DNA of 25,823 nucleotides from an uncultured Prevotellaceae bacterium (GTDB lineage: Bacteria; Bacteroidota; Bacteroidia; Bacteroidales; Bacteroidaceae). Numbering within the stretch: the stretch's first letter is position 1; every line of letters starts with the position of its first letter. The position numbers and the translations under genes are program-made. This document shows, one piece after another, positions 1 to 7,971 of this stretch. The stretch is from the NCBI GenBank assembly GCA_900543815.1, contig UQST01000038.1, forward strand, positions 1-25,823. Direction: 5' to 3'. A model generated the notes under the pieces. That model worked only from the letters and a program-made list of their open reading frames with translations, ran no database searches and had not been told where the DNA came from.

Positions 1-342
1 AACCTGGCCATGCGCCAGGCTCGCGCACAGTTCTCATGCAACTTCCTGGCCGCAGCAGGCTACAAGGTAATCGACAACCTGGGCTTCTCCACAGTGGAGG
101 AAGGCGTTGACAAGGCACTGGAAGCAGGCGCCGACATCGTGGTGCTGTGCTCCAGCGACGACGAGTATGCCGAGTACGCTATCCCTGCCTACAAGTATCT
201 GGACGGCCGCGCTATGTTTGTAGTGGCCGGTGCACCCGCTTGCGCCGACGACCTGAAGGCAGCAGGCATCGAGAACTTCATCCATGTACGTGTGGATCAA
301 CTGAAGACTTTGAAGGAGTATAACGCTAAACTGGGAATTTGA
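1..342 (+). CDS. mutA: Methylmalonyl-CoA mutase small (beta) subunit, C-terminal part (5' truncated by window)
   Basis: The frame is open from base 1 to the TGA at 340-342, so only the last 113 residues are present and the real start lies outside the window. The visible part looks like the C-terminal cobalamin-binding-fold domain of the small subunit: it has alternating beta/alpha segments such as DIVVLCSSDDEYAEYA and MFVVAGAPACADDLKAAGI, close to the end of the protein. In this family the small subunit is catalytically inactive and dimerises with MutB to isomerise succinyl-CoA and (R)-methylmalonyl-CoA, the B12-dependent step of the succinate-propionate route. Assignment is strengthened by mutB starting 2 nt after this stop, the standard mutA-mutB arrangement. 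A spurious antisense frame overlaps it. Confidence 0.9.
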   Translation, partial: NLAMRQARAQFSCNFLAAAGYKVIDNLGFSTVEEGVDKALEAGADIVVLCSSDDEYAEYAIPAYKYLDGRAMFVVAGAPACADDLKAAGIENFIHVRVDQLKTLKEYNAKLGI

Positions 343-344
343 CA

Positions 345-2513
345 ATGGCACGCAAATCATTTAAAAACATAGATATCTTTGCCGGCATAGAGGCAAAGAA
401 CGGCCAGCAATGGCAGAAGGAGAATGGTATCACTGCCAACTGGAAGACTCCCGAGCAGATTGATATCCAGCCCGTATATACCAAGGAGGACCTTGAAGGC
501 ATGGAGCACCTGGACTTTGCTGCAGGTATCCCTCCCTTCCTGCGTGGTCCCTATAGCATGATGTATCCTTTCCGTCCGTGGACCATCCGCCAGTATGCTG
601 GTTTCTCTACGGCTGAGGAGAGTAACGCATTCTACCGCCGCAACCTGGCCAGCGGACAGAAAGGACTGTCCGTAGCATTCGACCTGCCCACTCACCGCGG
701 TTACGATCCTGATAATCCACGTGTGGTAGGTGATGTAGGTAAGGCTGGTGTGAGCATATGCTCGCTTGAGAACATGAAGGTACTGTTTGCCGGCATTCCC
801 TTGAACAAGATGTCTGTCTCCATGACTATGAATGGAGCAGTGCTGCCAATCCTGGCCTTCTACATCAACGCCGGACTGGAACAGGGTGCCAAGCTGGAAG
901 AGATGGCCGGTACAATCCAGAACGATATCCTGAAGGAGTTCATGGTGCGTAACACCTACATCTATCCGCCAGCATTCTCAATGAAGATCATTGCCGACAT
1001 CTTCGAGTTCACAAGCCAGAAGATGCCTAAGTTCAACAGCATCTCCATCTCGGGTTACCACATGCAGGAGGCCGGTGCTACAGCCGACATTGAGCTGGCT
1101 TACACCCTGGCCGACGGTATGGACTACCTGCGTGCAGGCATCAACGCCGGCATTGATGTGGATGCGTTCGCTCCTCGTCTGTCCTTCTTCTGGGCCATCG
1201 GAGTGAACCATTTCATGGAGATTGCCAAGATGCGTGCAGGCCGCCTGCTGTGGGCAAAGATTGTGAAAAGCTTTGGTGCCAAGAACCCCAAGTCAATGGC
1301 TCTGCGCACACACTCACAGACATCAGGCTGGTCACTCACCGAGCAGGATCCCTTCAACAATGTGGGCCGTACCTGTATCGAGGCTATGGCAGCTGTGCTT
1401 GGCCACACACAGAGCTTGCATACCAACGCTCTGGACGAGGCCATTGCACTTCCCACCGACTTCTCTGCCCGTATTGCCCGTAACACGCAGATCTATATCC
1501 AGAACGAGACACAGGTGTGCAAGCACATCGACCCATGGGCTGGTTCCTACTATGTAGAGAAGCTCACACAGGAGTTGTACCACAAGGCTTGGGAGCACAT
1601 ACAGGAGATTGAGAAGCTGGGCGGTATGGCAAAGGCCATCGAGACCGGCTTGCCCAAGATGCGCATCGAGGAGGCAGCAGCCCGCACACAGGCACGCATC
1701 GACTCTGGAGTGCAGACCATCGTGGGTGTGAACAAGTATCGCCTTGACCACGAAGACCCCATCGACATCCTGGAGATTGACAACACTGCCGTGCGTCTGG
1801 AGCAAGAGGAGTCACTCAAGAAGCTTCGCGCAAGCCGTGACAACGAACAGGTGAAGAAGGATCTGGCAGCCATCACAGAGTGCGTACGCGAGTTCAGCGA
1901 GGGCAAGAAGAGCAAGGAGAACCTGCTCAACCTGGCTGTCATAGCCGCCGGACACCGTGCTACTCTGGGTGAGATAAGTGATGCCTGCGAGGAGATAGTA
2001 GGCCGATATAAAGCAGTAATCAGAACTATTTCAGGAGTGTACAGAAGCGAGAGCAAGAACGATGCGGACTTCGAGAAGGCATGCGCACTGACCGAGGAGT
2101 TCGCCAAGAAGGAAGGACGTCGCCCCCGTATCATGGTGGCAAAGATGGGTCAGGACGGTCACGACCGTGGCGCAAAGGTAGTAGCTACCGGCTATGCCGA
2201 CTGTGGATTCGACGTGGATATGGGTCCCTTGTTCCAGACACCCGCCGAGGCAGCCCGTGAAGCCGTGGAGAACGACGTGAACATCGTGGGTGCCAGCTCA
2301 CTGGCAGCCGGTCACAAGACCCTGATTCCTCAGCTCATCAAGGAGCTGAAGAAGCTTGGCCGCGAGGACATCATGGTCATCGCCGGCGGTGTGATTCCCA
2401 CTCAGGACTACGACTACCTGTATCAGAAGGGCGTAGCAGCCATCTTCGGCCCCGGCACTCCCGTGCCGTACTCGGCCATCAAGATGATGGAACTGCTCAT
2501 GGGCAAGGAGTAA
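345..2513 (+). CDS. mutB: Methylmalonyl-CoA mutase large (alpha) subunit
   Basis: A complete 722-residue cytoplasmic, adenosylcobalamin-dependent isomerase. The N-terminal TIM-barrel half carries family motifs: PYSMMYPFRPWTIRQYAGFS (with the active-site Tyr), GLSVAFDLPTHRGYD, VRNTYIYPP (substrate-binding Arg) and GYHMQEAGATA (active-site His). The C-terminal B12-binding domain (about residue 595 onward) has DGHDRG near residue 604, whose His is the lower axial cobalt ligand, and GASSLAAGHKTLIPQL. Length matches the usual large subunit. I chose the ATG at 345, giving MARKSFKNI; the in-frame TTG at 339 overlaps the mutA stop and is unlikely. With mutA it forms the catalytic heterodimer. A strong terminator follows, so the operon ends here. 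Confidence 0.97.
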   Translation: MARKSFKNIDIFAGIEAKNGQQWQKENGITANWKTPEQIDIQPVYTKEDLEGMEHLDFAAGIPPFLRGPYSMMYPFRPWTIRQYAGFSTAEESNAFYRRNLASGQKGLSVAFDLPTHRGYDPDNPRVVGDVGKAGVSICSLENMKVLFAGIPLNKMSVSMTMNGAVLPILAFYINAGLEQGAKLEEMAGTIQNDILKEFMVRNTYIYPPAFSMKIIADIFEFTSQKMPKFNSISISGYHMQEAGATADIELAYTLADGMDYLRAGINAGIDVDAFAPRLSFFWAIGVNHFMEIAKMRAGRLLWAKIVKSFGAKNPKSMALRTHSQTSGWSLTEQDPFNNVGRTCIEAMAAVLGHTQSLHTNALDEAIALPTDFSARIARNTQIYIQNETQVCKHIDPWAGSYYVEKLTQELYHKAWEHIQEIEKLGGMAKAIETGLPKMRIEEAAARTQARIDSGVQTIVGVNKYRLDHEDPIDILEIDNTAVRLEQEESLKKLRASRDNEQVKKDLAAITECVREFSEGKKSKENLLNLAVIAAGHRATLGEISDACEEIVGRYKAVIRTISGVYRSESKNDADFEKACALTEEFAKKEGRRPRIMVAKMGQDGHDRGAKVVATGYADCGFDVDMGPLFQTPAEAAREAVENDVNIVGASSLAAGHKTLIPQLIKELKKLGREDIMVIAGGVIPTQDYDYLYQKGVAAIFGPGTPVPYSAIKMMELLMGKE

Positions 2514-2542
2514 TCCCTGCCACAAAGCAAGGTTAAACACAT

Positions 2543-2585
2543 GGAGACGGGCACCCAACCAGATTGGGAGTCCGTCTCCTTTTTT
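2543..2585 (+). terminator. Rho-independent terminator of mutAB
   Basis: GGAGACGG (2543-2550) pairs with CCGTCTCC (2572-2579), with an inner CCCAA/TTGGG pairing, followed by a run of six T. It begins 30 nt after the mutB stop. Confidence 0.9.
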
Positions 2586-2586
2586 C

Positions 2587-3217
2587 TCTCCAGCCATGTC
2601 GCAGCCTCTTTCATCAACGCTTTTTCTTGCCTGACTGTGTCATTACGCACCTCCAGAATCCTCATCTAAGAGTTGGGCTATTGCCTGATGTCTTGCCATC
2701 AATATGGTTTGTGTGCAAACTTCCTTGTACTGTGTAGCTTAATTCATGTTTCTGTAGTCCCCGACTCACCGTTTTGCATCTACATAATAGGCACATATGA
2801 GCCAGCCCATCAAGTTCTTCTACCACAGCTTCAAGCACTTCTCCGTTCATGATGTTGACGACTCTTGTGACGACAGCAACCAGTTCAAGGATGGCTCTCC
2901 ATATCCTTTCATCGATGATAATATCAAGGCAAGTGTACAAGGGAAGCCAATTGGCGAACAAGGAGATGAAGGCTTCCTCGGCACTTTCAGTACATTCCCA
3001 AATCAGGAAAGAAGTTATCCTCCACCGTCCAACCCAAGGCTGGACGGTAGAAGAAGCAAGCTTACTTTGCCAATGAAGTATATATTCTCCGACCGTCCAG
3101 CCTAGGGTTGGACGGTAAACATATGCAATGCACCCGCCCAAGAGGCTAAATGAATCCTGCGCATGAGACGTATGACAAGAAGGCCGCACTTGACTATCCA
3201 AGGAGAGGCGACTGCGC
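2587..3217. other. Gene-poor interval, no recognisable gene
   Basis: About 630 bp between the mutAB terminator and the next plausible ORF. Overlapping open frames exist on both strands (for example plus 2797-3105 and minus 2662-3312), but none has recognisable motifs or a promoter-like box, and both run straight through the hairpin repeat at 3024-3116, which argues against translation. The repeat is the only organised element I can see. The rest may be decayed coding sequence or repeat flank; bases from about 2947 onward resemble the sequence left of repeat copy 2 near 24102. Confidence 0.5.
3024..3116. repeat. Paired-hairpin repeat, copy 1 (core)
   Basis: Two 25-bp hairpins lie at 3024-3048 and 3092-3116, each with ACCGTCCA...TGGACGGT arms. 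The second is the reverse complement of the first with one base changed in the loop, so the element is also a large inverted repeat. Both hairpins are base-for-base identical to those at 24179-24270. The 43-bp spacer shares AT-rich stretches with copy 2 (TTACTTTGC and TATATATTCTC). Weaker similarity to copy 2 extends to about 2947 on the left and 3167 on the right. No transposase is encoded. It resembles a MITE or a REP/BIME-type palindromic unit. Confidence 0.9.
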
Positions 3218-3379
3218 ATGTATAATTTTGTAACGCCGCAGGAATGGGAACTCATGGAACATATGAAGAACGGGGAGGAAATAGGAAACTGCGACAAGAC
3301 CTGCCATGCCATCCTTTACGAGGCGTATGTGGAAAGCGCCAAGAAATGCAGAGAATGGATTGAGGCGCAGTATTACTGA
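3218..3379 (+). CDS. Small hypothetical protein (53 aa)
   Basis: An ATG at 3218 opens a 53-codon frame that starts MYNFVTPQEWELMEHMKNGE and ends REWIEAQYY at the TGA at 3377-3379. A purine-rich AAGGAGAGG sits at 3200-3208, 9 nt before the ATG. Composition is protein-like and soluble: helical, acidic, with three Cys (residues 25, 29 and 44) and no membrane segment. I do not recognise the family. It lies 39 nt upstream of the glycosylase-like gene on the same strand, but that gene seems to have its own promoter box at 3402. The CxxxC spacing could bind metal, but that is a guess. It could also be a chance ORF. Confidence 0.55.
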   Translation: MYNFVTPQEWELMEHMKNGEEIGNCDKTCHAILYEAYVESAKKCREWIEAQYY

Positions 3380-3401
3380 TGTCCGTACGGCAAATTCTTT
3401 G

Positions 3402-3410
3402 TAACTTTGC
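3402..3410 (+). promoter_or_regulatory. Bacteroidetes-type -7 box for the UDG-like gene
   Basis: TAACTTTGC fits the TAnnTTTG consensus. No convincing TTTG -33 element is seen about 20 bp upstream. A start point 5-8 nt downstream would leave almost no leader before the ATG at 3419. Confidence 0.5.
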
Positions 3411-3418
3411 ACACTGAG

Positions 3419-4015
3419 ATGACTATCGAAGAGCATCCTTTGAAACCTTTCCTGCCCGATGGAGCACGCGTGCTGTTCCTTGGCAGCTTCCCTCCACCGC
3501 GCAAGCGATGGAGTATGGACTTCTTTTACCCCAACTGGCTCAACGACTTCCGGCGCATCATGGGACTCATCTTCCTAGGCGGGAAGCAGGCTTTGGAGGC
3601 CGAGGGAGAGAAGCGGTTTGACCAGGAGAAAGTCATACGCTTTGCCACAGAGCACGGTCTGGCCTTCTTCGACACAGCACAGAAGGTGTGCCGCACCAAG
3701 GACAATGCCAGCGACCAGTTCCTCGAGATACAGGAACCCACCGACGTGGGCAGCCTGCTCAGCCGCATTCCTTCCTGCACCCAAGTGGTGACTACAGGCG
3801 GCAAGGCCAGCGAGGAACTGCTCGCACAGACAGATGCCGATGCCATTCCAGCCGTGGGAACCTGCACCATCTGCCACATCGGCCCAAGGAAGATACGCTG
3901 GTGGCGCATGCCCTCCACCTCACGTGCCTACCCCATGAAGATAGAGCGGAAGGCCGAACATTACCGCATGATATTCCAGAATGAAGACTTCCCGAAGGTT
4001 GATTCGGCGATATAA
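3419..4015 (+). CDS. Uracil-DNA glycosylase family (MUG/TDG-like fold) protein
   Basis: A 198-residue cytoplasmic protein of the uracil-DNA glycosylase superfamily. Near the N-terminus RVLFLGSFPPPRKRWSMDFFYP corresponds to the motif 1 region (LGSxP), followed by NWLNDFRRIMG. Toward the C-terminus RMPSTSRAYP corresponds to the PSxSxA motif that reaches into the DNA minor groove in mismatch-specific glycosylases. The expected role is removal of uracil or a related damaged base in base-excision repair, but substrate cannot be read from sequence. Start: the TTG at 3407 lies inside the promoter box, so I take the ATG at 3419, giving MTIEEHPLKPFLPDG. The B3/4 gene follows 12 nt after the stop, probably co-transcribed. 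Confidence 0.8.
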   Translation: MTIEEHPLKPFLPDGARVLFLGSFPPPRKRWSMDFFYPNWLNDFRRIMGLIFLGGKQALEAEGEKRFDQEKVIRFATEHGLAFFDTAQKVCRTKDNASDQFLEIQEPTDVGSLLSRIPSCTQVVTTGGKASEELLAQTDADAIPAVGTCTICHIGPRKIRWWRMPSTSRAYPMKIERKAEHYRMIFQNEDFPKVDSAI

Positions 4016-4027
4016 AGCGACAAGAAG

Positions 4028-4690
4028 ATGAAGATAAACGTATCAGAGGAGATTAGAGCCGTTTGCCCAGCATTTGTAGGCGCGGCTGTCAGCATCACGC
4101 TGACCAACACCCCATACAGCACTGCGCTGTGGGAAGAAATCAACCGCGAACTGGATGACTACCGCCTGCGCTACACCACCGATAGCATCAAGGAGATGCC
4201 CGCCATACAGGCTACCCGACGCATCTACAAGGCTTTGGGCAAAGACCCAAGCCGCTATCGTCCCAGCGGTGAGGCACTGGTGCGACGCACGCTGCAGGGC
4301 AAGAGCCTCTACCAGATAGATACCGCCGTGGATCTCATCAACCTGGCCAGCATCGCCTACGGCTATAGCATAGGCGGATTTGACGCTGACAAGATAGAGG
4401 GAGAGGTGCTCACGCTGGGTGTCGGACGCGAAGGAGAACCCTACGAGGGCATTGGACGCGGACAGGTGAACATATGCGGACTGCCGGTCTATCGTGATGC
4501 GGTGGGCGGCATAGGCACTCCCACCACCGACCACGAGCGTACAAAGCTGTCACTCAGCACCACTCACCTGCTTGCCTTAGTGAACGGCTACGACGGAGAC
4601 AGGGAGCAAGTGGAACGATGCGCCCAGTATATCAAGCAACTCACAGAGCGCTTTGCCGAAGGCAGAGAAGGCAGAATCGACTGGTTTTAA
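4028..4690 (+). CDS. B3/4 domain-containing protein (PheT-like B3/B4 domain)
   Basis: A 220-residue soluble protein resembling the free-standing B3/4 domain (PF03483) found in the beta subunit of phenylalanyl-tRNA synthetase. Visible family features include SIKEMPAIQATRRIYKALGKDPSRYRPSGEALVRR, then LYQIDTAVDLINLASIAYGYSIGGFD, and RDAVGGIGTPTTDHERT near the C-terminus. In PheRS this domain contributes to editing or tRNA contact; the role of stand-alone versions is not established, so an aminoacyl-tRNA editing activity is only a possibility. It begins 12 nt after the glycosylase-like gene and probably shares its transcript. It converges on gluQ (stop at 4832). I saw no strong plus-strand terminator. 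Confidence 0.85.
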   Translation: MKINVSEEIRAVCPAFVGAAVSITLTNTPYSTALWEEINRELDDYRLRYTTDSIKEMPAIQATRRIYKALGKDPSRYRPSGEALVRRTLQGKSLYQIDTAVDLINLASIAYGYSIGGFDADKIEGEVLTLGVGREGEPYEGIGRGQVNICGLPVYRDAVGGIGTPTTDHERTKLSLSTTHLLALVNGYDGDREQVERCAQYIKQLTERFAEGREGRIDWF

Positions 4691-4795
4691 GGAAATAAAA
4701 GGAGCAAGCGGATATTCTGCGGAAACAGGCGGAACGAGGCAGGCACCCTCAGGGAAGCCTCATCCCCCATCTACCTACAGCAGCAAGAAAAGCAA

Positions 4796-4817
4796 AGCGG
4801 CCGATTCCTCAGCCGCT
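4796..4817 (-). terminator. Terminator of gluQ (minus strand)
   Basis: Read on the minus strand, AGCGGC pairs with GCCGCT around a 10-nt loop, followed by a T-rich TTTGCTTTTC (plus positions 4786-4795). It starts 15 nt after the gluQ stop. Confidence 0.7.
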
Positions 4818-4831
4818 CACATCCCCTTGCT

Positions 4832-5893
4832 CTACATCTCGCACAAGATATCCTCGCGCGGAACACTTGCCCATGAGAACTGCGGGATGAGTTCGCGTGC
4901 CGTCACAGAACCTTCATCGGGTGCCAGTCCGGCCACATGAGCCAGCTTGCCCAGCAGTTCGCCCGCCGTGTAACGGCTGCGCAACTCGCCCATGTCGAGC
5001 GACTTGTCACGCTTCGACAGCCTTTGTCCCTGCGCATTGACAAGCAGTGGGATATGGGCAAAGGCAGGCTGGCTGTATCCCAGCAGCCGCGCTACGTACA
5101 TCTGTTGGGGAGCCGACAGCAGAAGGTCACGTCCCCTCACCACCTCGTTCACTCCCATCAGCGCATCATCTACCACCACTGCCAGCTGGTAGGCCCAAGC
5201 GCCATCACGCCTACGCACGATGAAGTCGCCACAGTGCGAGGCCAGATTCTCGCTCACCTCACCATAATGCCCGTCGTGGCAAACCACATCGGCCAGCGGC
5301 TGCGGAGGCACCATTAGGCGCAGGGCAGCAGGAGCCGATGGGGCCGTGAATGCATCAGGAGCCTCAGTGCACAACACCTCTTTTGCAGGAGAAGTGCCTT
5401 TCGCGCCCTCATTCCCGCTCATGAGCACATTCCACCGCACCGCTCTCTGGGGACGGCAAGTGCCCTTATACACCACTCTGCCGTCGCTCTCATGCGGAGC
5501 CTGAGTGGCCATGATGTCGGCCCGGGTGCAGGTGCAGGGGTATATGAGCCCCTTCTGCTGCAACTGCCTCAGCGCCTGCTCGTACAGGTCACTCCGCTGG
5601 CTCTGCCAGTAAGGGCCGTTGCCGCCCCCTATCCTCGGCCCTTCGTCCCACTCCAGACCCAGCCACAGCAGGTCGTCCATGAGCGTTTCGGCATACTCGG
5701 CATGCGAGCGCTGGGGGTCAAGATCCTCGATGCGCAGCAGCCACTGCCCGTCTTGGCTCTTGGCCGAAAGCCACGACATGAGCGCGGCAAACACATTGCC
5801 CAGGTGCATGCGGCCAGTGGGCGAGGGAGCAAAGCGCCCCTTCACCATCGGATTCAACCCATCGGCCTCGAATGTATTCTCTGTTTCTTCCAT
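4832..5893 (-). CDS. gluQ: Glutamyl-queuosine tRNA(Asp) synthetase (GluQRS)
   Basis: A class I aminoacyl-tRNA synthetase paralogue that attaches glutamate to queuosine 34 of tRNA(Asp). It has the catalytic half of GluRS without the anticodon-binding domain. Visible motifs: GRFAPSPTGRMHLGN (HIGH-type signature), LLRIEDLDPQRS, DLLWLGLEWDEGP, the GluQRS zinc site CTC...Y...C (in YPCTCTRADI and VYKGTCR), and LSKRDKS (KMSKS-type). A stretch of roughly 35 residues between the zinc site and AALRL appears longer than usual. Start is uncertain: the ATG at 5893 is used here, the ATG at 5848 (MVKGRFAPSPTG) fits the family better, and the GTG at 5923 lies inside a terminator hairpin. Convergent with the B3/4 gene. 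Confidence 0.93.
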   Translation of the reverse strand: MEETENTFEADGLNPMVKGRFAPSPTGRMHLGNVFAALMSWLSAKSQDGQWLLRIEDLDPQRSHAEYAETLMDDLLWLGLEWDEGPRIGGGNGPYWQSQRSDLYEQALRQLQQKGLIYPCTCTRADIMATQAPHESDGRVVYKGTCRPQRAVRWNVLMSGNEGAKGTSPAKEVLCTEAPDAFTAPSAPAALRLMVPPQPLADVVCHDGHYGEVSENLASHCGDFIVRRRDGAWAYQLAVVVDDALMGVNEVVRGRDLLLSAPQQMYVARLLGYSQPAFAHIPLLVNAQGQRLSKRDKSLDMGELRSRYTAGELLGKLAHVAGLAPDEGSVTARELIPQFSWASVPREDILCEM

Positions 5894-5899
5894 TGTTCC

Positions 5900-5920
5900 A
5901 AAAAGCCTCCCATGGGAGGC
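5900..5920 (-). terminator. Terminator of the glycosyltransferase pair (minus strand)
   Basis: The perfect palindrome GCCTCCCATGGGAGGC (5905-5920) folds as a 6-bp stem with a CATG loop and is followed on the minus strand by five T. It sits 87 nt after the glycosyltransferase stop and 7 nt before the gluQ ATG at 5893. Confidence 0.75.
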
Positions 5921-6006
5921 CACCTAAGATATCCGGCCAAGCATGCCTGTTGCCTGGCGATTTAAGTTAGCATAAACCGCCTGTCAAGCCGGCATACTTT
6001 TCCACG

Positions 6007-7038
6007 TCAACGGCCAGACCCGCCAGACCCTCTGCCCAGAATCGCCCGGGCCAGCACATCAAGCGGCCCATGCGGGAGGCGAAGGGCGAGGCAGAATGCC
6101 CAGTGGCGAAGGGTGTAGGGGTGCAAGGGCAAGGGCAGGAGACCGTCTGCGGTCAACTGCCTCATGCGCCTCACGCGCTCCTGTCTGTCGGCTTCCACTT
6201 TCCACATTATATATATATAGTCGGTGGTCAACTGCTCCACTCGGCGCATGAGTGCACGTCTGTCGTCCCCCCGCAGGTGGTTTGCCACATCGCGCAAGCG
6301 GTGCAGAATGGTCTCTGTATCGTTGAGCCTGCGGGCTATGTGGCAGGCTGTGTCGGTGTGGGTGATGGTGTGGGGACGCTGCCGATAGTAGTAGGCAGGC
6401 CAGGTGTAGTCTCTCACACTGTGCATGCGCAGCAGCAAGAGCGGGGTGAAGAGTTCGTCCTCGTGAAGCATGCCATCGGCAAACCGCAGTTCGCCCAACA
6501 GGCTGCGTCTGAAGAGGTAGCAGCATGCCGAAGCCCGCACATTGTGTTGAATCATGTATTGTGTGCCGCTCATCGCCCTGCGGCATCCTGCCGGGTGGGC
6601 TGTCGGGGTATTCTTGCCTGTAAAGGCATCCGCCCCATCCGCTTGCCTTCGACTATCTTCGCTGGTAAAGCGAAACAGAATGATGTCGGCTTCCTCCCTG
6701 CTCTGCGGACAGAGCGAGCAGTAGGCGTGGGGCAGCAGAGCATCGTCGGCATCCACAAACTGCACATACTCTCCGTGCGCGGCTGCCAGTCCGGCATTGC
6801 GGGCAGCCGACAGTCCGGCATTGGTCTGCCGTATATAGCAGATATCCTCATCCATCTGCTTCAGCATCCCGAGCGGTGACAGTTGGCTCCCGTCGTCCAC
6901 CACCACAATCTCGAAATCCTGCTTCGCCATTCCGCGCTGCATCATGAGCGAGCGCACCTGCAGCACACTCCGCAGGCATTCGGCCAGCAGAGGGAGCGGT
7001 TCGCAGTAGTAGGTGATGATGAATGAGACTATCGGCAT
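6007..7038 (-). CDS. Glycosyltransferase family 2
   Basis: A 343-residue GT-A-fold glycosyltransferase. The N-terminal nucleotide-sugar domain begins PIVSFIITYYCEPLPLLAECLRSVL, then FEIVVVDDGS, NAGLSAARNAGLAAAHGEYVQFVDADD (metal-binding DxD-type motif), and a mid-protein acidic segment FADGMLHEDELFTPLLLLRM typical of the acceptor/catalytic-base region. The basic C-terminal part (RLNDTETILHRLRDVANHLRGDDRRALMRR and onward) may be membrane-associating. Its start codon overlaps the last 10 nt of the upstream family-2 glycosyltransferase, so the two are co-translated. The likely role is adding a sugar to a surface polysaccharide, LPS or glycoprotein; donor and acceptor cannot be told from sequence. 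Confidence 0.92.
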   Translation of the reverse strand: MPIVSFIITYYCEPLPLLAECLRSVLQVRSLMMQRGMAKQDFEIVVVDDGSQLSPLGMLKQMDEDICYIRQTNAGLSAARNAGLAAAHGEYVQFVDADDALLPHAYCSLCPQSREEADIILFRFTSEDSRRQADGADAFTGKNTPTAHPAGCRRAMSGTQYMIQHNVRASACCYLFRRSLLGELRFADGMLHEDELFTPLLLLRMHSVRDYTWPAYYYRQRPHTITHTDTACHIARRLNDTETILHRLRDVANHLRGDDRRALMRRVEQLTTDYIYIMWKVEADRQERVRRMRQLTADGLLPLPLHPYTLRHWAFCLALRLPHGPLDVLARAILGRGSGGSGR

Positions 7039-7871
7039 GACTTATGAAGGCGGCAAATGAGTTTGACAAAAGGCCATCGGAGCAGAATCCTGCCCGTGAG
7101 GCGATACACATCCAACTGCCTGCAGAGCATGCTGCGATACAGTTTCCATCCCCTGCGCGAAAGCATGCTCATGTGCATCAGGCGAGCTGCACGCATCTGC
7201 GCTTCAAGCAGTTGTGCCGTAGCCACCCCATCGGCATTGACCGTGATGCCATCCTGGTTCCAATAGTAGATATAGAGTCCCAGGCTGGTGGTCTGCACTC
7301 TCACATCCTGAGAAAGCAGCTGGGGGATGGTCCACATATCCTCAAACACCCTACCCACAGGAAACTGCACCCGTGCGAAGAGCGTGCTCCGATATACCTT
7401 GTTCCAGGCATAGGTGTGCTCCCATGCCTCGCTTTCTTCCCAATAGACACGTGCCGAAGGCCAGCGTTTGTCGGGCAGCACCAGTTCGTGCTCCGAGCTG
7501 TGACCGGCATGCACACGCACTGAGTATTCCAGTATGTCGGTATCCTCATTCCTGTGAAGCAGGCTCATCAAAGCGGCGAAAGTGCCTGGCGCCACCTCGT
7601 CATCGGAATCCACGAAGGTCACATAGCGGCCTTTGGCCAGCCGCAAACCAGCATTGCGTGCATCCGACAGCCCGCCGTTGGCCTTATGGAAGACGCTCAT
7701 CATGGGGCATCCCATCGCCATTTCATCGGCCAGCGAGCCGCTTCCGTCAGTACTTCCATCGTCGATGAGCAGAACCTCCATGCCGCTCACCTGCTGGCAC
7801 AGAATGCTCTGCAGACACCGCCTCAGGGTGTTGCGCACATTATATATAGGTATGATGACGGACAGTTCCAT
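7029..7871 (-). CDS. Glycosyltransferase family 2
   Basis: A 280-residue GT-A glycosyltransferase. Motifs in order: MELSVIIPIYNVRNTLRRCLQSIL, MEVLLIDDGSTDGSG, NGGLSDARNAGLRLAKGRYVTFVDSDDEV (DxD-type), WNKVYRSTLF, and FPVGRVFEDMWTIPQLL, the ED motif common to the acceptor site of this family. The last 60 residues are basic and hydrophobic (RMSMLSRRGWKLYRSML-like), suggesting membrane association. I chose the ATG at 7871 because the alternative GTG at 7898 abuts the promoter box at 7899-7907, i.e. lies at or before the start of transcription. It is the first gene of a two-gene unit with the overlapping glycosyltransferase downstream, and is divergent from the GT-B gene at 8101. Confidence 0.92.
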   Translation of the reverse strand: MELSVIIPIYNVRNTLRRCLQSILCQQVSGMEVLLIDDGSTDGSGSLADEMAMGCPMMSVFHKANGGLSDARNAGLRLAKGRYVTFVDSDDEVAPGTFAALMSLLHRNEDTDILEYSVRVHAGHSSEHELVLPDKRWPSARVYWEESEAWEHTYAWNKVYRSTLFARVQFPVGRVFEDMWTIPQLLSQDVRVQTTSLGLYIYYWNQDGITVNADGVATAQLLEAQMRAARLMHMSMLSRRGWKLYRSMLCRQLDVYRLTGRILLRWPFVKLICRLHKSCR

Positions 7872-7898
7872 GCTCTGTAGGGGGCCATGAGCCTCCAC

Positions 7899-7907
7899 GC
7901 AAAGTTA
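7899..7907 (-). promoter_or_regulatory. Promoter -7 box for the minus-strand glycosyltransferase pair
   Basis: On the minus strand the sequence is TAACTTTGC, matching TAnnTTTG, with an ATTG about 21 bp upstream as a weak -33. The predicted leader to the ATG at 7871 is roughly 20 nt. Confidence 0.6.
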
Positions 7908-7971
7908 CGGAAAAAAGCCTTGTCCCACCAATATTCCCTGCCGAAAAGGCGAGAAGAAGGGGATTTCTCAT

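Noticed and set aside
2797..3105. A 102-codon protein in the gene-poor interval
   Set aside because: It runs through the hairpin repeat, has no recognisable domain or promoter, and the other strand is equally open.
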